Below are positions 8,468 through 17,377 of a stretch of DNA of 37,432 nucleotides, piece by piece (position 1 is the first letter of the stretch; each line of letters begins with the position of its first letter). Where the stretch lies: NCBI GenBank assembly GCA_012523545.1, contig JAAYIH010000050.1:1-37432 (forward strand). Reading direction: 5' to 3'. A program made the position numbers and the translations under genes. A model generated the notes under the pieces. That model did no database searches. It saw nothing but the letters and a program-made list of their open reading frames with translations, and was not told the origin of the DNA. This stretch comes from Bacillota bacterium. GTDB taxonomy: Bacteria > Bacillota > Proteinivoracia > UBA4975.

Positions 8468-9132
8468 AAGAAAAGGTCACCGTAGATGTCATTAAAAAAC
8501 TGCCCATGGTCAGGAGTTTCATCGAGTTCGGCAACGAGCACCTCGGGGCCTTGGGCTATACCGAACACAGCTTTCGCCATGCCGGGCTGGTGGCCAGCAT
8601 CTCGGCCAACATCCTGGAAAGGTTGGGCTATCCCAGGCGGGACAGCGAACTGGTGGCCATTGCCGGCTATCTCCACGACATTGGCAACGTCATTGCCCGG
8701 CACAATCACGGCCAGGCCGGCGCCCTGCTCGCCCTTCAGATCCTCAGGGAGCTGGAGATGCCCTGGCACGAGATTGCCATGATCATCGCTGCCATCGGCA
8801 ACCACGAAGAGGAATACGGCCAGCCGGTGAACCACATTGCTGCCGCCCTGATCCTGGCCGACAAATCTGATGTCCACCGGTCCCGGGTGCGCAATCCCGA
8901 AGTGGTCGATTTTGACATCCACGACCGCGTAAACTATGCCGTCAAACACTCCTTTTTGCGGGTGGACGCCGGCCGGCGCATTATAACCCTGGAGCTGGAA
9001 ATCGACAGTGCAATCAGCGGGGTTATGGAGTATTTTGAGATATTCCTGACCCGGATGGTCATGTGCCGGCGGGCTGCGGCAGCTTTGGACTGCGCCTTTT
9101 CCCTGGTCATCAACGGTACCAAGCTGCTGTAG
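8464..9132 (+). CDS. HD-domain phosphohydrolase-like protein
   Basis: The 222-aa protein carries an HD metal-binding domain: His39 in HSFRHAGLV, His71-Asp72 in GYLHDIGNV, then His80 and His82, IGNHEEEYG and a later ILADKSDVHRS. These residues support a metal-dependent phosphohydrolase, possibly of a nucleotide or cyclic dinucleotide; the substrate is unknown. TTG 8464 follows AAGGAG at 8 bases and overlaps the P-loop gene. The secD promoter begins six bases after its stop. The C-terminal ~70 residues (RIITLELEIDSAIS) look like a separate small domain. Confidence 0.85.
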   Translation: MKEKVTVDVIKKLPMVRSFIEFGNEHLGALGYTEHSFRHAGLVASISANILERLGYPRRDSELVAIAGYLHDIGNVIARHNHGQAGALLALQILRELEMPWHEIAMIIAAIGNHEEEYGQPVNHIAAALILADKSDVHRSRVRNPEVVDFDIHDRVNYAVKHSFLRVDAGRRIITLELEIDSAISGVMEYFEIFLTRMVMCRRAAAALDCAFSLVINGTKLL

Positions 9133-9137
9133 TTCAA

Positions 9138-9167
9138 TTGACACCTTCGGCGGGGCGGGGGTATAAT
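9138..9167 (+). promoter_or_regulatory. consensus sigma-A promoter of secDF
   Basis: Perfect TTGACA (9138-9143) and TATAAT (9162-9167) hexamers are separated by 18 bases, 37 bases upstream of secD. Confidence 0.85.
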
Positions 9168-9203
9168 GACATATGTATTGCCTTGAGGAAGGAGAGAACC
9201 TCA

Positions 9204-10547
9204 ATGATTCAGTGGACCAAGCTGCTGACGACGATATTGGTCATGACCGTCATTCTGGCCGTGGCCGCGTTGTCAGTGCCGGCAATCATCGATAAGATCA
9301 ATCTCGGCATTGACCTCAGAGGCGGGGTTTACGTGTTGCTGGAGGCCCAGCCCCGGGAAGGCGGCGCCGGGGCCGGGGAACCCGAAGAAGAGCCCGCCGG
9401 CTGGTGGCAACGGGTTCGGGACTGGTTTGACGGGCTCTTTGGCCGGCGCAGCGAAGGCGGCGGCGCCATCAGCGCCGAAGACATGGAAGCCACCATCGCC
9501 GTGCTCAACAAGCGGGTCAACAACCTGGGCCTGACCGAGCCCATCATCCAGCGGGAAGGGGAACGCCGCATCCGCATCGAGCTTGCCTCCGACCCCAACA
9601 ACCCCGACCAGAACGAGCGCAGCATTCTCGAGCTCATCGGCAAGACGGCGTTGCTGGAATTCCGCAACTCTGAAGGCAAAACGGTACTCACCGGCGCCAA
9701 TCTCAAGAATGCCCAGGCTGCCTACCAGCCCGACGAACTGGGGCGCAACGCCCCGGTGGTCGCCCTGGAATTTGACAAGGAAGGGGCGGAAATCTTTGCC
9801 GAACTGACGGCTTCCCACCTCGGCAAGGCGATTCCCATCTACCTGGACGGCGAGCAGATCTCGGCGCCGCAGGTACGCAACATAATAACCGACGGCAAAG
9901 CAGTGATCACCGGCGTCGGCACCATCCAGGAAGCCGCCGAGCTGGCGGGCCTGTTGCGCTCCGGCGCTTTGCCCCTGGAACTTAGGCAGCTGGAGGTGCG
10001 CAGCGTAGGGCCCACCCTGGGTACTGACTCCCTTACCCGCAGCCTCCGGGCGGGTCTCATTGGCCTTGGCCTTGTTATGCTGTTCATGATTGGCTTTTAC
10101 CGCCTGCCCGGCCTGGTGGCCAGCTTTGCTCTGGTGGCATATGTGGTTATGGTGCTGGGCGCCATGGTCGGCCTCAACGCCGTCCTCACCCTGCCCGGCA
10201 TCGCCGGCTTTATCCTCACCATCGGCATGGCCGTGGACGCCAACGTCATCATCTTTGAGCGCATGAAGGAAGAGCTGATGCTGGGCAAGACGCCCAGGGC
10301 CAGCGTTATTTCCGGTTTTCACAAGAGCTTCAGCAGCATCTTCGACTCCAACATCACCACCCTGATTGCGGCGGGCATCCTCTTCCGCTTCGGCACCGGG
10401 CCGGTGCGGGGCTTTGCCGTAACCCTGTCCATCGGCATCATCGTCAGCATGTTCACCGCCCTGGTGGTTACCCGGATAATGCTGTTCAACCTGGTCAATT
10501 CCAATGTCATAAAACGCAATTGGCTGCTGGGGGTGAATAAGCGATGA
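9204..10547 (+). CDS. secD: protein translocase subunit SecD
   Basis: SecD, with SecF, uses the proton gradient to help pull proteins out of the SecYEG channel. The 447-aa product has TM1 at about 10-28, the NLGIDLRGGVYVLLEA motif and a periplasmic-type P1 domain. A C-terminal bundle of five helices includes GAMVGLNAVLTLPGIAGFILTIG-type sequence and VDANVIIFERMKEEL. ATG 9204 follows GGAAGGAG; a longer upstream frame lacks support. Residues about 51-89 form an unusual Gly/Glu-rich insert with a Trp-rich amphipathic stretch (WWQRVRDWFDGLFGRR). secF overlaps its stop (ATGA). Confidence 0.96.
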   Translation: MIQWTKLLTTILVMTVILAVAALSVPAIIDKINLGIDLRGGVYVLLEAQPREGGAGAGEPEEEPAGWWQRVRDWFDGLFGRRSEGGGAISAEDMEATIAVLNKRVNNLGLTEPIIQREGERRIRIELASDPNNPDQNERSILELIGKTALLEFRNSEGKTVLTGANLKNAQAAYQPDELGRNAPVVALEFDKEGAEIFAELTASHLGKAIPIYLDGEQISAPQVRNIITDGKAVITGVGTIQEAAELAGLLRSGALPLELRQLEVRSVGPTLGTDSLTRSLRAGLIGLGLVMLFMIGFYRLPGLVASFALVAYVVMVLGAMVGLNAVLTLPGIAGFILTIGMAVDANVIIFERMKEELMLGKTPRASVISGFHKSFSSIFDSNITTLIAAGILFRFGTGPVRGFAVTLSIGIIVSMFTALVVTRIMLFNLVNSNVIKRNWLLGVNKR

Positions 10548-11455
10548 CTTTCGATTTCACAGGCCGGGCCAGACTCTGGCTGTTTATCGCCCTGGGTATA
10601 GTGGCAGTGGGCATAGTGTCCCTGGCGGTGCGCGGTCTCAACTTCGGCATCGACTTTACCGGCGGGACCAAGCTGTTGCTCAACCTCCCCGGGGGATACA
10701 GCGTCGCCCAGGTCAGGGCGGTCCTCGGCCGGGTGGAGGCCGAAGACGCCTCGGGACGCAAGGTAACCCTGGAAAACAGCTACATCCAGGAAGTTGTCGG
10801 GGAAGGCAATGAAGTGGTCATTCGCACCATTCCCCTCAGCGAAGACGAGCGGGAAGCTCTCCTCAAGGCCATTGCAGCAGAGTGGCCGGAGTTTTCCGAA
10901 GCAGACGTCCTCAACGTCGAGAATGTCGGCCCCGTGGTGGGCGGCGAGCTTATTCGCAACGCCCTGCTGGCCTTGCTGCTGGCTTCGGTGGCTCTCATCA
11001 TCTATGTCAGCTTCCGCTTCCAGTTCAAGTTTGCCGTCACCGCCTTGCTTGTCCTGCTCTTTGACACCTTTGTCGTCGTAACGGTCTGTTCCCTCTTCCA
11101 GATTGAGATCAACAGCCCCTTTGTGGCCGTCATCCTCACCGTTGTGGGTTATTCCATCAACGACACCATCGTCATCTTCGACCGCATCCGGGAAAATTTG
11201 AAATACAACCCCAGCGTCAAGGTGCTGGACCAGACGGTCAACCAGAGCATCAACCAGAGCCTGGGGCGCACCATAAATACCTCGTTAACTACTCTCCTGG
11301 TCATCGCCACCCTGCTCTTCTTTGGCGGCGAGACCATTACGCCCTTTGTCCTGCCCCTGTTTGTCGGGGTAATCTGCGGGACTTTCTCTTCCATCTTTAT
11401 GGCCGGCCCGCTGTGGTATCTGTGGAGTAGCCATGGGGGCAGAGTTCATACCTAG
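10544..11455 (+). CDS. secF: protein translocase subunit SecF
   Basis: SecF is the partner of SecD in the six-plus-six helix proton-driven secretion motor. The 303-aa product has TM1 near residues 10-28 and the NFGIDFTGGTKLLLNLPGG motif. The P4-like external domain (about 45-125) precedes the five-helix domain, with GYSINDTIVIFDRIREN and SINQSLGRTINTSLTT, the proton-relay region. It begins inside the secD stop codon and is followed by a strong terminator, giving a two-gene operon. Confidence 0.96.
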   Translation: MTFDFTGRARLWLFIALGIVAVGIVSLAVRGLNFGIDFTGGTKLLLNLPGGYSVAQVRAVLGRVEAEDASGRKVTLENSYIQEVVGEGNEVVIRTIPLSEDEREALLKAIAAEWPEFSEADVLNVENVGPVVGGELIRNALLALLLASVALIIYVSFRFQFKFAVTALLVLLFDTFVVVTVCSLFQIEINSPFVAVILTVVGYSINDTIVIFDRIRENLKYNPSVKVLDQTVNQSINQSLGRTINTSLTTLLVIATLLFFGGETITPFVLPLFVGVICGTFSSIFMAGPLWYLWSSHGGRVHT

Positions 11456-11461
11456 CCGGTC

Positions 11462-11487
11462 CGGGGCCTTGGGCCCCGTTTCTTTTT
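11462..11487 (+). terminator. terminator after secF
   Basis: CGGGGCC (11462-11468) pairs with GGCCCCG (11472-11478) around TTG and is followed by TTTCTTTTT. Confidence 0.9.
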
Positions 11488-11531
11488 CATTGCGGCGGCG
11501 CCGGGAAGTCGGCCCATTTGGCACCGCCTTC

Positions 11532-11560
11532 CTGACAAGTTGCGGAAAAAAGTGTATAAT
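11532..11560 (+). promoter_or_regulatory. promoter of apt-relA
   Basis: CTGACA (11532-11537), 17 bases, then a perfect TATAAT (11555-11560). The 5' leader to the apt start is about 70 bases. Confidence 0.75.
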
Positions 11561-11637
11561 TTAGTGGTTAACAGTTTTAACCTGCATATCCTGTTGTCTG
11601 CGCGTTGCCGCTGCAGATACGCAAAGGAGGTTTCGCA

Positions 11638-12159
11638 ATGAATCTGAAAGAAAAATTAAGGGTGATTCCGGACTTCCCCAAGCCAGGCATTAACTTTATC
11701 GACATCACCACCTTGCTCAAGGACGGCGCCGCCATGAAGGCTGCCCTGGACCAAATGGCGGAGATGCTCAGCGGCGTGGAGGCCGACGTCCTGGTGGGGC
11801 CTGAAGCCCGGGGCTTTTTGGTGGGCGCGCCGCTGGCCTATAAACTTGGGGCGGGCTTTGTGCCGGTGCGCAAGGCGGGCAAATTGCCGGGCGCCGTGCT
11901 GCAGGCCACTTATGAGCTGGAATACGGTCAGGACACCCTGGAAATCCATAAAGACGCCATAACGCCGGGCACCAGGGTGCTGGTGGTGGACGACCTTCTG
12001 GCCACCGGCGGAACGGTGTGGTCCAGCGCCGACCTGGTGCGGCAGCTGGGCGGCGACATCGTCGGTTTCGCCTTTCTCATTGAACTGGAGTTTCTCCGCG
12101 GCCGGGAGAAGCTGGCGGGCTATCCCGTTTACTCCCTGATCCGCTACCAATCGGAATGA
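11638..12159 (+). CDS. apt: adenine phosphoribosyltransferase
   Basis: Apt makes AMP from adenine and PRPP (purine salvage). The 173-aa product has the normal length. It carries [18 protein letters not shown] near the N-terminus, [33 protein letters not shown] and the PRPP-binding loop [13 protein letters not shown] (114-126). ATG 11638 is preceded by an ideal AAAGGAGG. It is followed 16 bases later by relA; the apt-relA pair is widespread in Firmicutes and puts purine salvage beside (p)ppGpp metabolism. Confidence 0.97.
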   Translation: MNLKEKLRVIPDFPKPGINFIDITTLLKDGAAMKAALDQMAEMLSGVEADVLVGPEARGFLVGAPLAYKLGAGFVPVRKAGKLPGAVLQATYELEYGQDTLEIHKDAITPGTRVLVVDDLLATGGTVWSSADLVRQLGGDIVGFAFLIELEFLRGREKLAGYPVYSLIRYQSE

Positions 12160-12175
12160 AACGGAGGGTTGCGGC

Positions 12176-14326
12176 GTGAGTCTGGAGCGGATTTATGCCA
12201 ATATAGCCAAGTATGCTCCTAATTTTGACAGGGGCCTTATTGAGCGTGCTTGGAAAATGGCAGCGTCCGCCCACGCCGGCCAGGTGCGGGAATCGGGCGA
12301 ACCCTTTATCACCCATCCCCTGGCTGTAGCCGAAACCCTGACGGAACTGGAACAGGACCTGGAGACGGTGGCGGCGGGCATCCTCCACGACGTGGTGGAA
12401 GATACCGACGTCACCCTGGAGGATATAGAAAGAGAATTCGGCGCCGAGATTGCCCTGCTGGTGGACGGAGTTACCAAACTCATGCGTTTGCGTTTCCAGT
12501 CCAAGGCCCACCAGCAGGCCGAGAACCTGCGCAAGATGTTTATGGCCATGGCCACCGATTTTCGCGTCATCATCATCAAGTTTGCCGACCGCCTGCACAA
12601 CATGCGCACTTTGGGGCATCTGCCGGCCGCCCGGCAGAAGGAAATGGCCCGGGAGACCATGGAGATCTACGCTCCTTTGGCCCACCGCCTGGGGATTTTC
12701 CGCTTTAAATGGGAGCTGGAGGATTTGGCTTTCCGCTACCTGCACCCCCGGGAATACTACGCCCTGGTGGCGGAACTGCGCCAGCGCCGGGCCGAAAGGG
12801 AGAAGATCATCGCCCGCATCATCGATTTTCTGGCCAGCAACTTTGAAGAGGCCGGCATCCGGGCAGAAATTACCGGCAGGCCCAAGCACTTGTACAGCAT
12901 TTGGCGCAAGATGGTGCAGCAGAACAAGGAGCTCAGCGAGATATATGACCTCACCGCCATCCGCGTGGTGGTGGATACCGTCAAGGATTGCTATACCGTG
13001 CTGGGGCAGGTGCACAGCCTGTGCAAGCCCATTCCCGGCCGCTTTAAGGATTACATCGCCATGCCCAAGGGCAACGGCTATCAGTCGCTCCACACCACTG
13101 TAATGGCCCTGGACGGCCATCCCGTGGAAGTGCAGATCCGCACCTGGGAAATGCACAGGATGGCTGAGTACGGCCTGGCCGCCCACTGGCGCTACAAAGA
13201 AGGCAGGGCGGGGGACCGCCAGTTTGAAGAGAAGTTGTCCTGGCTGCGCCAGTTCATGGAGTGGCAGAGCGAGACCAGGGATTCCGCTGAATACATGGAG
13301 GCCCTCAAGGTGGACCTTTTCGACGACGAGGTCCTGGTCTTTACGCCCAAAGGAGATGTCATCGACCTGCCTGTGGGGGCGGTGCCCCTGGATTTCGCCT
13401 ATCGCATCCACACCGACATCGGCAATTCCACCGTCGGGGCCAGGGTCAACGGCCGCCTGGTGCCCCTGGACCACGAACTGCGCACCGGGGATATCGTGGA
13501 GATAATTACCCAGAAGGGAGCTGCGCCCAGCCTGGACTGGCTCAAGATTGTCAAGTCTTCTCAGGCCCGGACCAAGATCCGCCAGTGGTTTAAGCGGGCC
13601 GGCCGGGAAGAAAACATCGAAAAGGGCCGCGAGCTCCTGGTACGCGAACTGAAGCGGTTTGGCCTCAGCCTGGCCGAGATTGAAAAGCCGGTGCTGACCA
13701 GCGTCCTCAAACGCTATAACTACCGGCCGGAGCAACAGGACGACTTCTTCGCCGCATTGGGCTACGGGGGCCTCAACGCCATAGCCGTGGCGCGGCGCTT
13801 TTACGATTACGTAGTGCGCCGGCGCGAGAAGGAACTGACCCTGGCCGACCTGGGAGAAACGGCCAGGAAAAGGCCGGCCCGGGATGCTGCTGGCGTGGCC
13901 ATTAAGGGCGCCGACAACCTGCTCATCCGCTTTTCCCGGTGCTGCAAGCCGCTGCCCGGCGATGCCATAGTGGGTTATGTTACCCGGGGGCGCGGCGTTT
14001 CGGTGCACAGGGCCGATTGCCCCAACCTCAAGAATGCGCCGCCGGAACGCCTGCTGGAAGTGGAGTGGAGCAATGTCGCCGATCAGACCTTCCCCGTAAG
14101 CTTGTTTATCAGGGCCTGGGACCGCAAGGGCCTGTTGCAGGAGCTGATGAACGCCCTGGCCGAGACCCGGGCCAACATCCTGGCCATCAACGGCAGCGGG
14201 AACAGGGACGGCCTGGCCCAAATCAACCTGACCATAGAAGTCAGCGACCTGGAGCACCTCAACCGGGCCTGCGACAAACTGCGGGCCGTCAAATCGGTGC
14301 AGGAGGTGTCCCGCCGGGGGCCGTAA
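12176..14326 (+). CDS. relA: bifunctional (p)ppGpp synthetase/hydrolase
   Basis: This enzyme makes and degrades the alarmone (p)ppGpp in the stringent response. The 716-aa Rel has an HD hydrolase domain with His47 and HDVVED (His71, Asp72, Glu75, Asp76) intact. A synthetase domain around residue 290 ([21 protein letters not shown]) and a TGS domain near 385-445 follow, then a conserved CC motif in [20 protein letters not shown] and a C-terminal ACT domain. Intact hydrolase residues favour a bifunctional enzyme. GTG 12176 follows GGAGGG at 7 bases. Confidence 0.97.
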   Translation: MSLERIYANIAKYAPNFDRGLIERAWKMAASAHAGQVRESGEPFITHPLAVAETLTELEQDLETVAAGILHDVVEDTDVTLEDIEREFGAEIALLVDGVTKLMRLRFQSKAHQQAENLRKMFMAMATDFRVIIIKFADRLHNMRTLGHLPAARQKEMARETMEIYAPLAHRLGIFRFKWELEDLAFRYLHPREYYALVAELRQRRAEREKIIARIIDFLASNFEEAGIRAEITGRPKHLYSIWRKMVQQNKELSEIYDLTAIRVVVDTVKDCYTVLGQVHSLCKPIPGRFKDYIAMPKGNGYQSLHTTVMALDGHPVEVQIRTWEMHRMAEYGLAAHWRYKEGRAGDRQFEEKLSWLRQFMEWQSETRDSAEYMEALKVDLFDDEVLVFTPKGDVIDLPVGAVPLDFAYRIHTDIGNSTVGARVNGRLVPLDHELRTGDIVEIITQKGAAPSLDWLKIVKSSQARTKIRQWFKRAGREENIEKGRELLVRELKRFGLSLAEIEKPVLTSVLKRYNYRPEQQDDFFAALGYGGLNAIAVARRFYDYVVRRREKELTLADLGETARKRPARDAAGVAIKGADNLLIRFSRCCKPLPGDAIVGYVTRGRGVSVHRADCPNLKNAPPERLLEVEWSNVADQTFPVSLFIRAWDRKGLLQELMNALAETRANILAINGSGNRDGLAQINLTIEVSDLEHLNRACDKLRAVKSVQEVSRRGP

Positions 14327-14370
14327 CCGGGCACTGCGCCTTTTTCCCCGCGGGCAGGAGGAGGGACGAC

Positions 14371-14820
14371 ATGCGTATTGTAGTGCAAAGGGTATCCCGG
14401 GCGGCGGTCCGGGTGGAGGGCAAAATTGTCGGCCAAATCGGCTCCGGCCTCATGGTGCTGGTGGGGGTGGGCCGGGAGGACACCGAAGAAGACGCCCGCT
14501 ACCTGGCCGACAAGACAGCCGATTTGCGCATCTTTCCCGATGCAGAGGGCAAGATGAACCGCTCGGTTCTGGATATTCAGGGTTCCGTGCTGGCCGTCAG
14601 CCAGTTTACCCTGTACGGCGACTGCCGCAAGGGGCGGCGGCCGTCCTGGCACCTGGCGGCGCCGCCGGAGCTGGGGCAGCAACTCTATGAGGAATACTGC
14701 CGCCATCTGGCCCGGCGCGGCCTCAAGGTGGAGACCGGGATTTTCGGGGCCATGATGGACGTGGAGATACACAATGACGGTCCGGTGACCTTGCTTTTGG
14801 ACAGCAAAAGGGAGTTTTGA
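14371..14820 (+). CDS. dtd: D-aminoacyl-tRNA deacylase
   Basis: DTD removes D-amino acids (and glycine from tRNA-Ala) mischarged on tRNA. The 149-aa product has family length, begins [13 protein letters not shown] and contains [17 protein letters not shown], the SQxT active-site strand. [11 protein letters not shown] near the end supplies the Gly-Pro active-site motif region. ATG 14371 follows GGAGGAGGG. It is 44 bases after relA and 9 bases before the next gene, consistent with a long apt-relA-dtd transcript. Confidence 0.95.
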   Translation: MRIVVQRVSRAAVRVEGKIVGQIGSGLMVLVGVGREDTEEDARYLADKTADLRIFPDAEGKMNRSVLDIQGSVLAVSQFTLYGDCRKGRRPSWHLAAPPELGQQLYEEYCRHLARRGLKVETGIFGAMMDVEIHNDGPVTLLLDSKREF

Positions 14821-14829
14821 GGTGAAAAT

Positions 14830-15453
14830 ATGGAGGTAAAACGGTTACAGGTTGGCGATATGGCCACCAACTGCTACCTGGCCTGGTGCCCCCGGTCCCG
14901 GGAAGCGGCGGTTATCGACCCCGGCGGTTCGGCCCGGCAGATTCTCGAGGCCATTGCCGAACTGCAGCTTAATGTCAAGTACATCGTCAACACCCACGGG
15001 CACCTGGACCACATAGGGGCCAATGCCGAGGTCAAAGAAGCGCTGAAATGCCCCCTGGCCGTGGGCAGGGAAGACAGCGCAATGCTCACCGACCCCCGGC
15101 GCAACCTCTCTTACCAGCTGGGGCGCCCCGTTGTCAGCCCGCCGCCGGACATCCTGCTGGAGCAGGGCGATGTCCTGGAACTGGGCGACTGCCGCCTGGA
15201 GGTGCTGGCCACCCCCGGACACACGCCGGGAGGGGTCAGCCTGTACGGCTGCGGCCTGGTTTTCGTCGGCGACACGTTGTTCCAGCGCTCCATTGGCCGC
15301 TCCGATTTGCCCGGCGGCCAGCACGGGCAGCTGCTGGAAAGCATCCGGGAGAAGTTGCTGGTTTTGCCTCCGGAAACCCGGGTGTTGCCCGGTCACGGGC
15401 CCGGGACCACCATCGGCGCAGAGAAGGCGCACAACCCGTGGCTGCAGGGATAA
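14830..15453 (+). CDS. metallo-beta-lactamase-fold hydrolase (glyoxalase II-like)
   Basis: The 207-aa protein is a single MBL-fold domain. The metal motif THGHLDH is at about 56-62, PGHTPGGVSLY carries the next His, VGDTLFQRSIGRSD the bridging Asp, and LPGHGPGTT the last His. This set resembles YqgX/glyoxalase II-like hydrolases that cleave thioesters such as S-lactoylglutathione analogues, but the true substrate is open. Short length argues against a full glyoxalase II with its C-terminal domain. GAGGTGA precedes ATG 14830. Confidence 0.9.
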   Translation: MEVKRLQVGDMATNCYLAWCPRSREAAVIDPGGSARQILEAIAELQLNVKYIVNTHGHLDHIGANAEVKEALKCPLAVGREDSAMLTDPRRNLSYQLGRPVVSPPPDILLEQGDVLELGDCRLEVLATPGHTPGGVSLYGCGLVFVGDTLFQRSIGRSDLPGGQHGQLLESIREKLLVLPPETRVLPGHGPGTTIGAEKAHNPWLQG

Positions 15454-15508
15454 TCGACTCCTTTTCAGGAATACTATCCGTTAAGGATTGTGCCAAGGAG
15501 GGGTCGGG

Positions 15509-15688
15509 TTGGAAGAGCAGAGCGTTCGGGCAGCTTTGGAAAAACTGCGCGCACAGAAACTGCGCCGGGTCGATCTGCACAAAATGCTGGACAGCATCGA
15601 CAGCGGTTTGGCGGACGCCGAGATTGCCGAGGAATTCAATGTGGGAGTTGAAGATGTCCGCTTAATTCGCCGCGTTTTGCGGGAGTGA
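15509..15688 (+). CDS. 59-aa helical protein with helix-turn-helix-like segment
   Basis: I do not recognise a named family. The predicted product is wholly alpha-helical and charged. Residues about 32-56 (GLADAEIAEEFNVGVEDVRL) have the spacing of a helix-turn-helix, so a small DNA-binding protein is possible. TTG 15509 is supported by AAGGAGGGG (15495-15503) 7 bases upstream. It lies between the hydrolase and hemZ genes and is followed at once by a terminator. Confidence 0.65.
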   Translation: MEEQSVRAALEKLRAQKLRRVDLHKMLDSIDSGLADAEIAEEFNVGVEDVRLIRRVLRE

Positions 15689-15710
15689 GGCCCCAGGGCC
15701 TTTCTTTTTT
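15688..15710 (+). terminator. terminator before hemZ
   Basis: AGGCC (15688-15692) and GGCCT (15697-15701) around CCAG, then TTCTTTTTT. It closes the apt-to-59-aa-protein transcript; some read-through would be needed for hemZ, which has no obvious promoter of its own. Confidence 0.75.
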
Positions 15711-15728
15711 GGCAAAGGAGGGCTGGAA

Positions 15729-17120
15729 ATGCTGGTACGTTACCGGGCGCCGGAGCCCTGGCGGGAGCGGGGCGTGCACCTGCTTCGCCTGCTGCCGGGC
15801 GCGGAAATACGCGCCGACGCCGATGCCTGCGCGCTGGATGTTACAGTGGAGGAGCGCGGGGGAGAGCTGCATGTTTCCGTCGCCGGCCGGGGCCGGGCGG
15901 AGCGGGCAGTGGTCGCCGCAGACAAAAAGGAATATTTGCGCTGTCTCTTCCAAATGCTGAGCAGCATCCAGGGCGAACCTCTCAGCCCCTGGGGCGTGCT
16001 AACCGGTGTGCGGCCCGGCAAGGTGGCGGCCATGCTCATTGCCGCCCACGGCCGCAGGGAGGCAGAAGCCCGGCTGTGCCGGGAGTGGCTGCTCAGCCCC
16101 GAAAAGGCCAGGCTGCTCGTCGCCGCCGTGGCCAACGGCTATCCCCTGCTCCGGACAGGGGGCGTCAGCGTCTATGTCTCGGTTCCCTTTTGCCCCAGCC
16201 GCTGCCATTACTGTTCCTTTGCCTCCCTGCCCCTGGAGCGGTGGCGCAGCAACTTGCCGGCTTATATCCGGCAGGCGGCCTGGGAACTGCAGGAGCTGCT
16301 GGCGGCGTGCAGCCGGCACGGCATTGCCGTCAACAGCATTTATGTGGGCGGGGGTACCCCCACGGCTTTGCCCCCGGACTTGCTGGCCCAGCTGCTTGCA
16401 CCCGCCGCCCGGCCGGGGTGCGAATTTACCGTCGAGGCGGGCCGGCCCGACACCCTGACTCCGGAGCACCTGGAAGTCCTGGAACGGCTGGGGGTGACGC
16501 GGATCAGCGTCAACGCCCAGTACCCCAGGGACGAGACCTTACAGGCCATCGGCCGGCAACACAGCGCCGGGGAGTTTTGGGCCGCCCTGGCCCTGGCGCA
16601 GCGTTCTCATATTAACATCATCAATTCCGACCTCATCATCGGCCTGCCCGGCCAGCAGCCCCAGGAGTTCGCCGGGGTCATCGCCGACCTGGCCCAAAGG
16701 GGCGTGGCCAACATCACCCTCCATGCCCTGGCCCTCAAGCGGGGCGCCGCGACCCGGCGTCAGTACATGGCTGCCGCGGCGGTGCAGGCCATTGCCCGGG
16801 CGGCCTATGCCCGGCTGGAGGAGCTGGGATACGTGCCCTACTACCTTTACCGCCAGAAAAACATCGCTTCCAACCTGGAAAACGTGTGCTTCTCCCGCCC
16901 CGGCGCCTTCTGTTATTACAACATCGCCAGCATTGCCGAAACCGAGCCGGTGTTGGGGGCGGGGGCCGGCGCCATCAGCAAACTGGTGCGCGCCGGAACC
17001 ATCGCCACCCTCAACAATCCCCGGGACCCCAACCAGTACATGGAGCGCAGCGCCGCCCTGGTCCGGCGCAAACTGGAGTGGTTGCGGGACGCTGTTGACA
17101 AGCCCGGGCGGGCTTGGTAA
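15729..17120 (+). CDS. hemZ: HemZ-type radical SAM protein (coproporphyrinogen dehydrogenase family)
   Basis: The 463-aa protein is a HemN/HemW-superfamily radical SAM enzyme with the cluster motif CPSRCHYC (Cys155, Cys159, Cys162), then YVGGGTPTAL and GLPGQQPQEF. The roughly 140-residue N-terminal extension and LSPWGVLTGVRPGKV mark the HemZ subgroup. This subgroup is annotated as oxygen-independent coproporphyrinogen oxidase, but many members may instead be heme chaperone-like. ATG 15729 follows AAAGGAGG. Its TAA stop forms part of the -10 box of the hisS promoter. hemZ upstream of hisS is common in Clostridia. Confidence 0.9.
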   Translation: MLVRYRAPEPWRERGVHLLRLLPGAEIRADADACALDVTVEERGGELHVSVAGRGRAERAVVAADKKEYLRCLFQMLSSIQGEPLSPWGVLTGVRPGKVAAMLIAAHGRREAEARLCREWLLSPEKARLLVAAVANGYPLLRTGGVSVYVSVPFCPSRCHYCSFASLPLERWRSNLPAYIRQAAWELQELLAACSRHGIAVNSIYVGGGTPTALPPDLLAQLLAPAARPGCEFTVEAGRPDTLTPEHLEVLERLGVTRISVNAQYPRDETLQAIGRQHSAGEFWAALALAQRSHINIINSDLIIGLPGQQPQEFAGVIADLAQRGVANITLHALALKRGAATRRQYMAAAAVQAIARAAYARLEELGYVPYYLYRQKNIASNLENVCFSRPGAFCYYNIASIAETEPVLGAGAGAISKLVRAGTIATLNNPRDPNQYMERSAALVRRKLEWLRDAVDKPGRAW

Positions 17121-17123
17121 AAT
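17095..17123 (+). promoter_or_regulatory. sigma-A promoter of the hisS-aspS operon
   Basis: TTGACA (17095-17100), 17 bases, TAAAAT (17118-17123). The promoter is inside the end of hemZ, and the hemZ stop codon TAA is the first half of the -10 box. Confidence 0.8.
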
Positions 17124-17129
17124 ACAGCC

Positions 17130-17362
17130 AAAATCCAGGCAAGCGATGACGGGAAAGAGTATGCCGATGCTGTCCTCCAGGGAGGGGGGCCGCGACTGGA
17201 AGTCCCCCGGACAAGGCGGCAGAAAGACAGCCCGGAGCTTTCGGCCACGCCGACGGTTGACCCCGTTACCGGTCCAACGGAGAGGCCGCACAGGCGGCAA
17301 CCAGGGTGGCACCGCGGGCAAGTTGGACCCGTCCCTGACAGGGGGACCGGGTTCTTTATTTA
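17130..17362 (+). promoter_or_regulatory. T-box leader of hisS-aspS
   Basis: T-box leaders sense uncharged tRNA and let transcription continue past a terminator. The conserved T-box AGGGTGGCACCGCGG lies at 17303-17317, followed by a terminator hairpin (about 17325-17353) and TTCTTTATTT. The UGGN bulge has N = C (17310), which would pair with discriminator G73, as in bacterial tRNA-Asp rather than tRNA-His (C73). A stem I can be drawn with GCCG/CGGC and GTCC/GGAC pairings. It leaves GAC (Asp, 17226-17228) as the likely specifier. The tRNA-Asp assignment is an inference. Confidence 0.85.
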
Positions 17363-17377
17363 TAAGGAGGTAATGCC

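Noticed and set aside
12077-14257. A 726-codon minus-strand open frame opposite relA
   Set aside because: Antisense shadow; Gly/His/Gln-rich low-complexity translation without family features.
13939-14370. N-terminal extension of dtd into the end of relA
   Set aside because: Overlaps relA in another frame and has no DTD homology; ATG 14371 with GGAGGAGGG gives the normal length.
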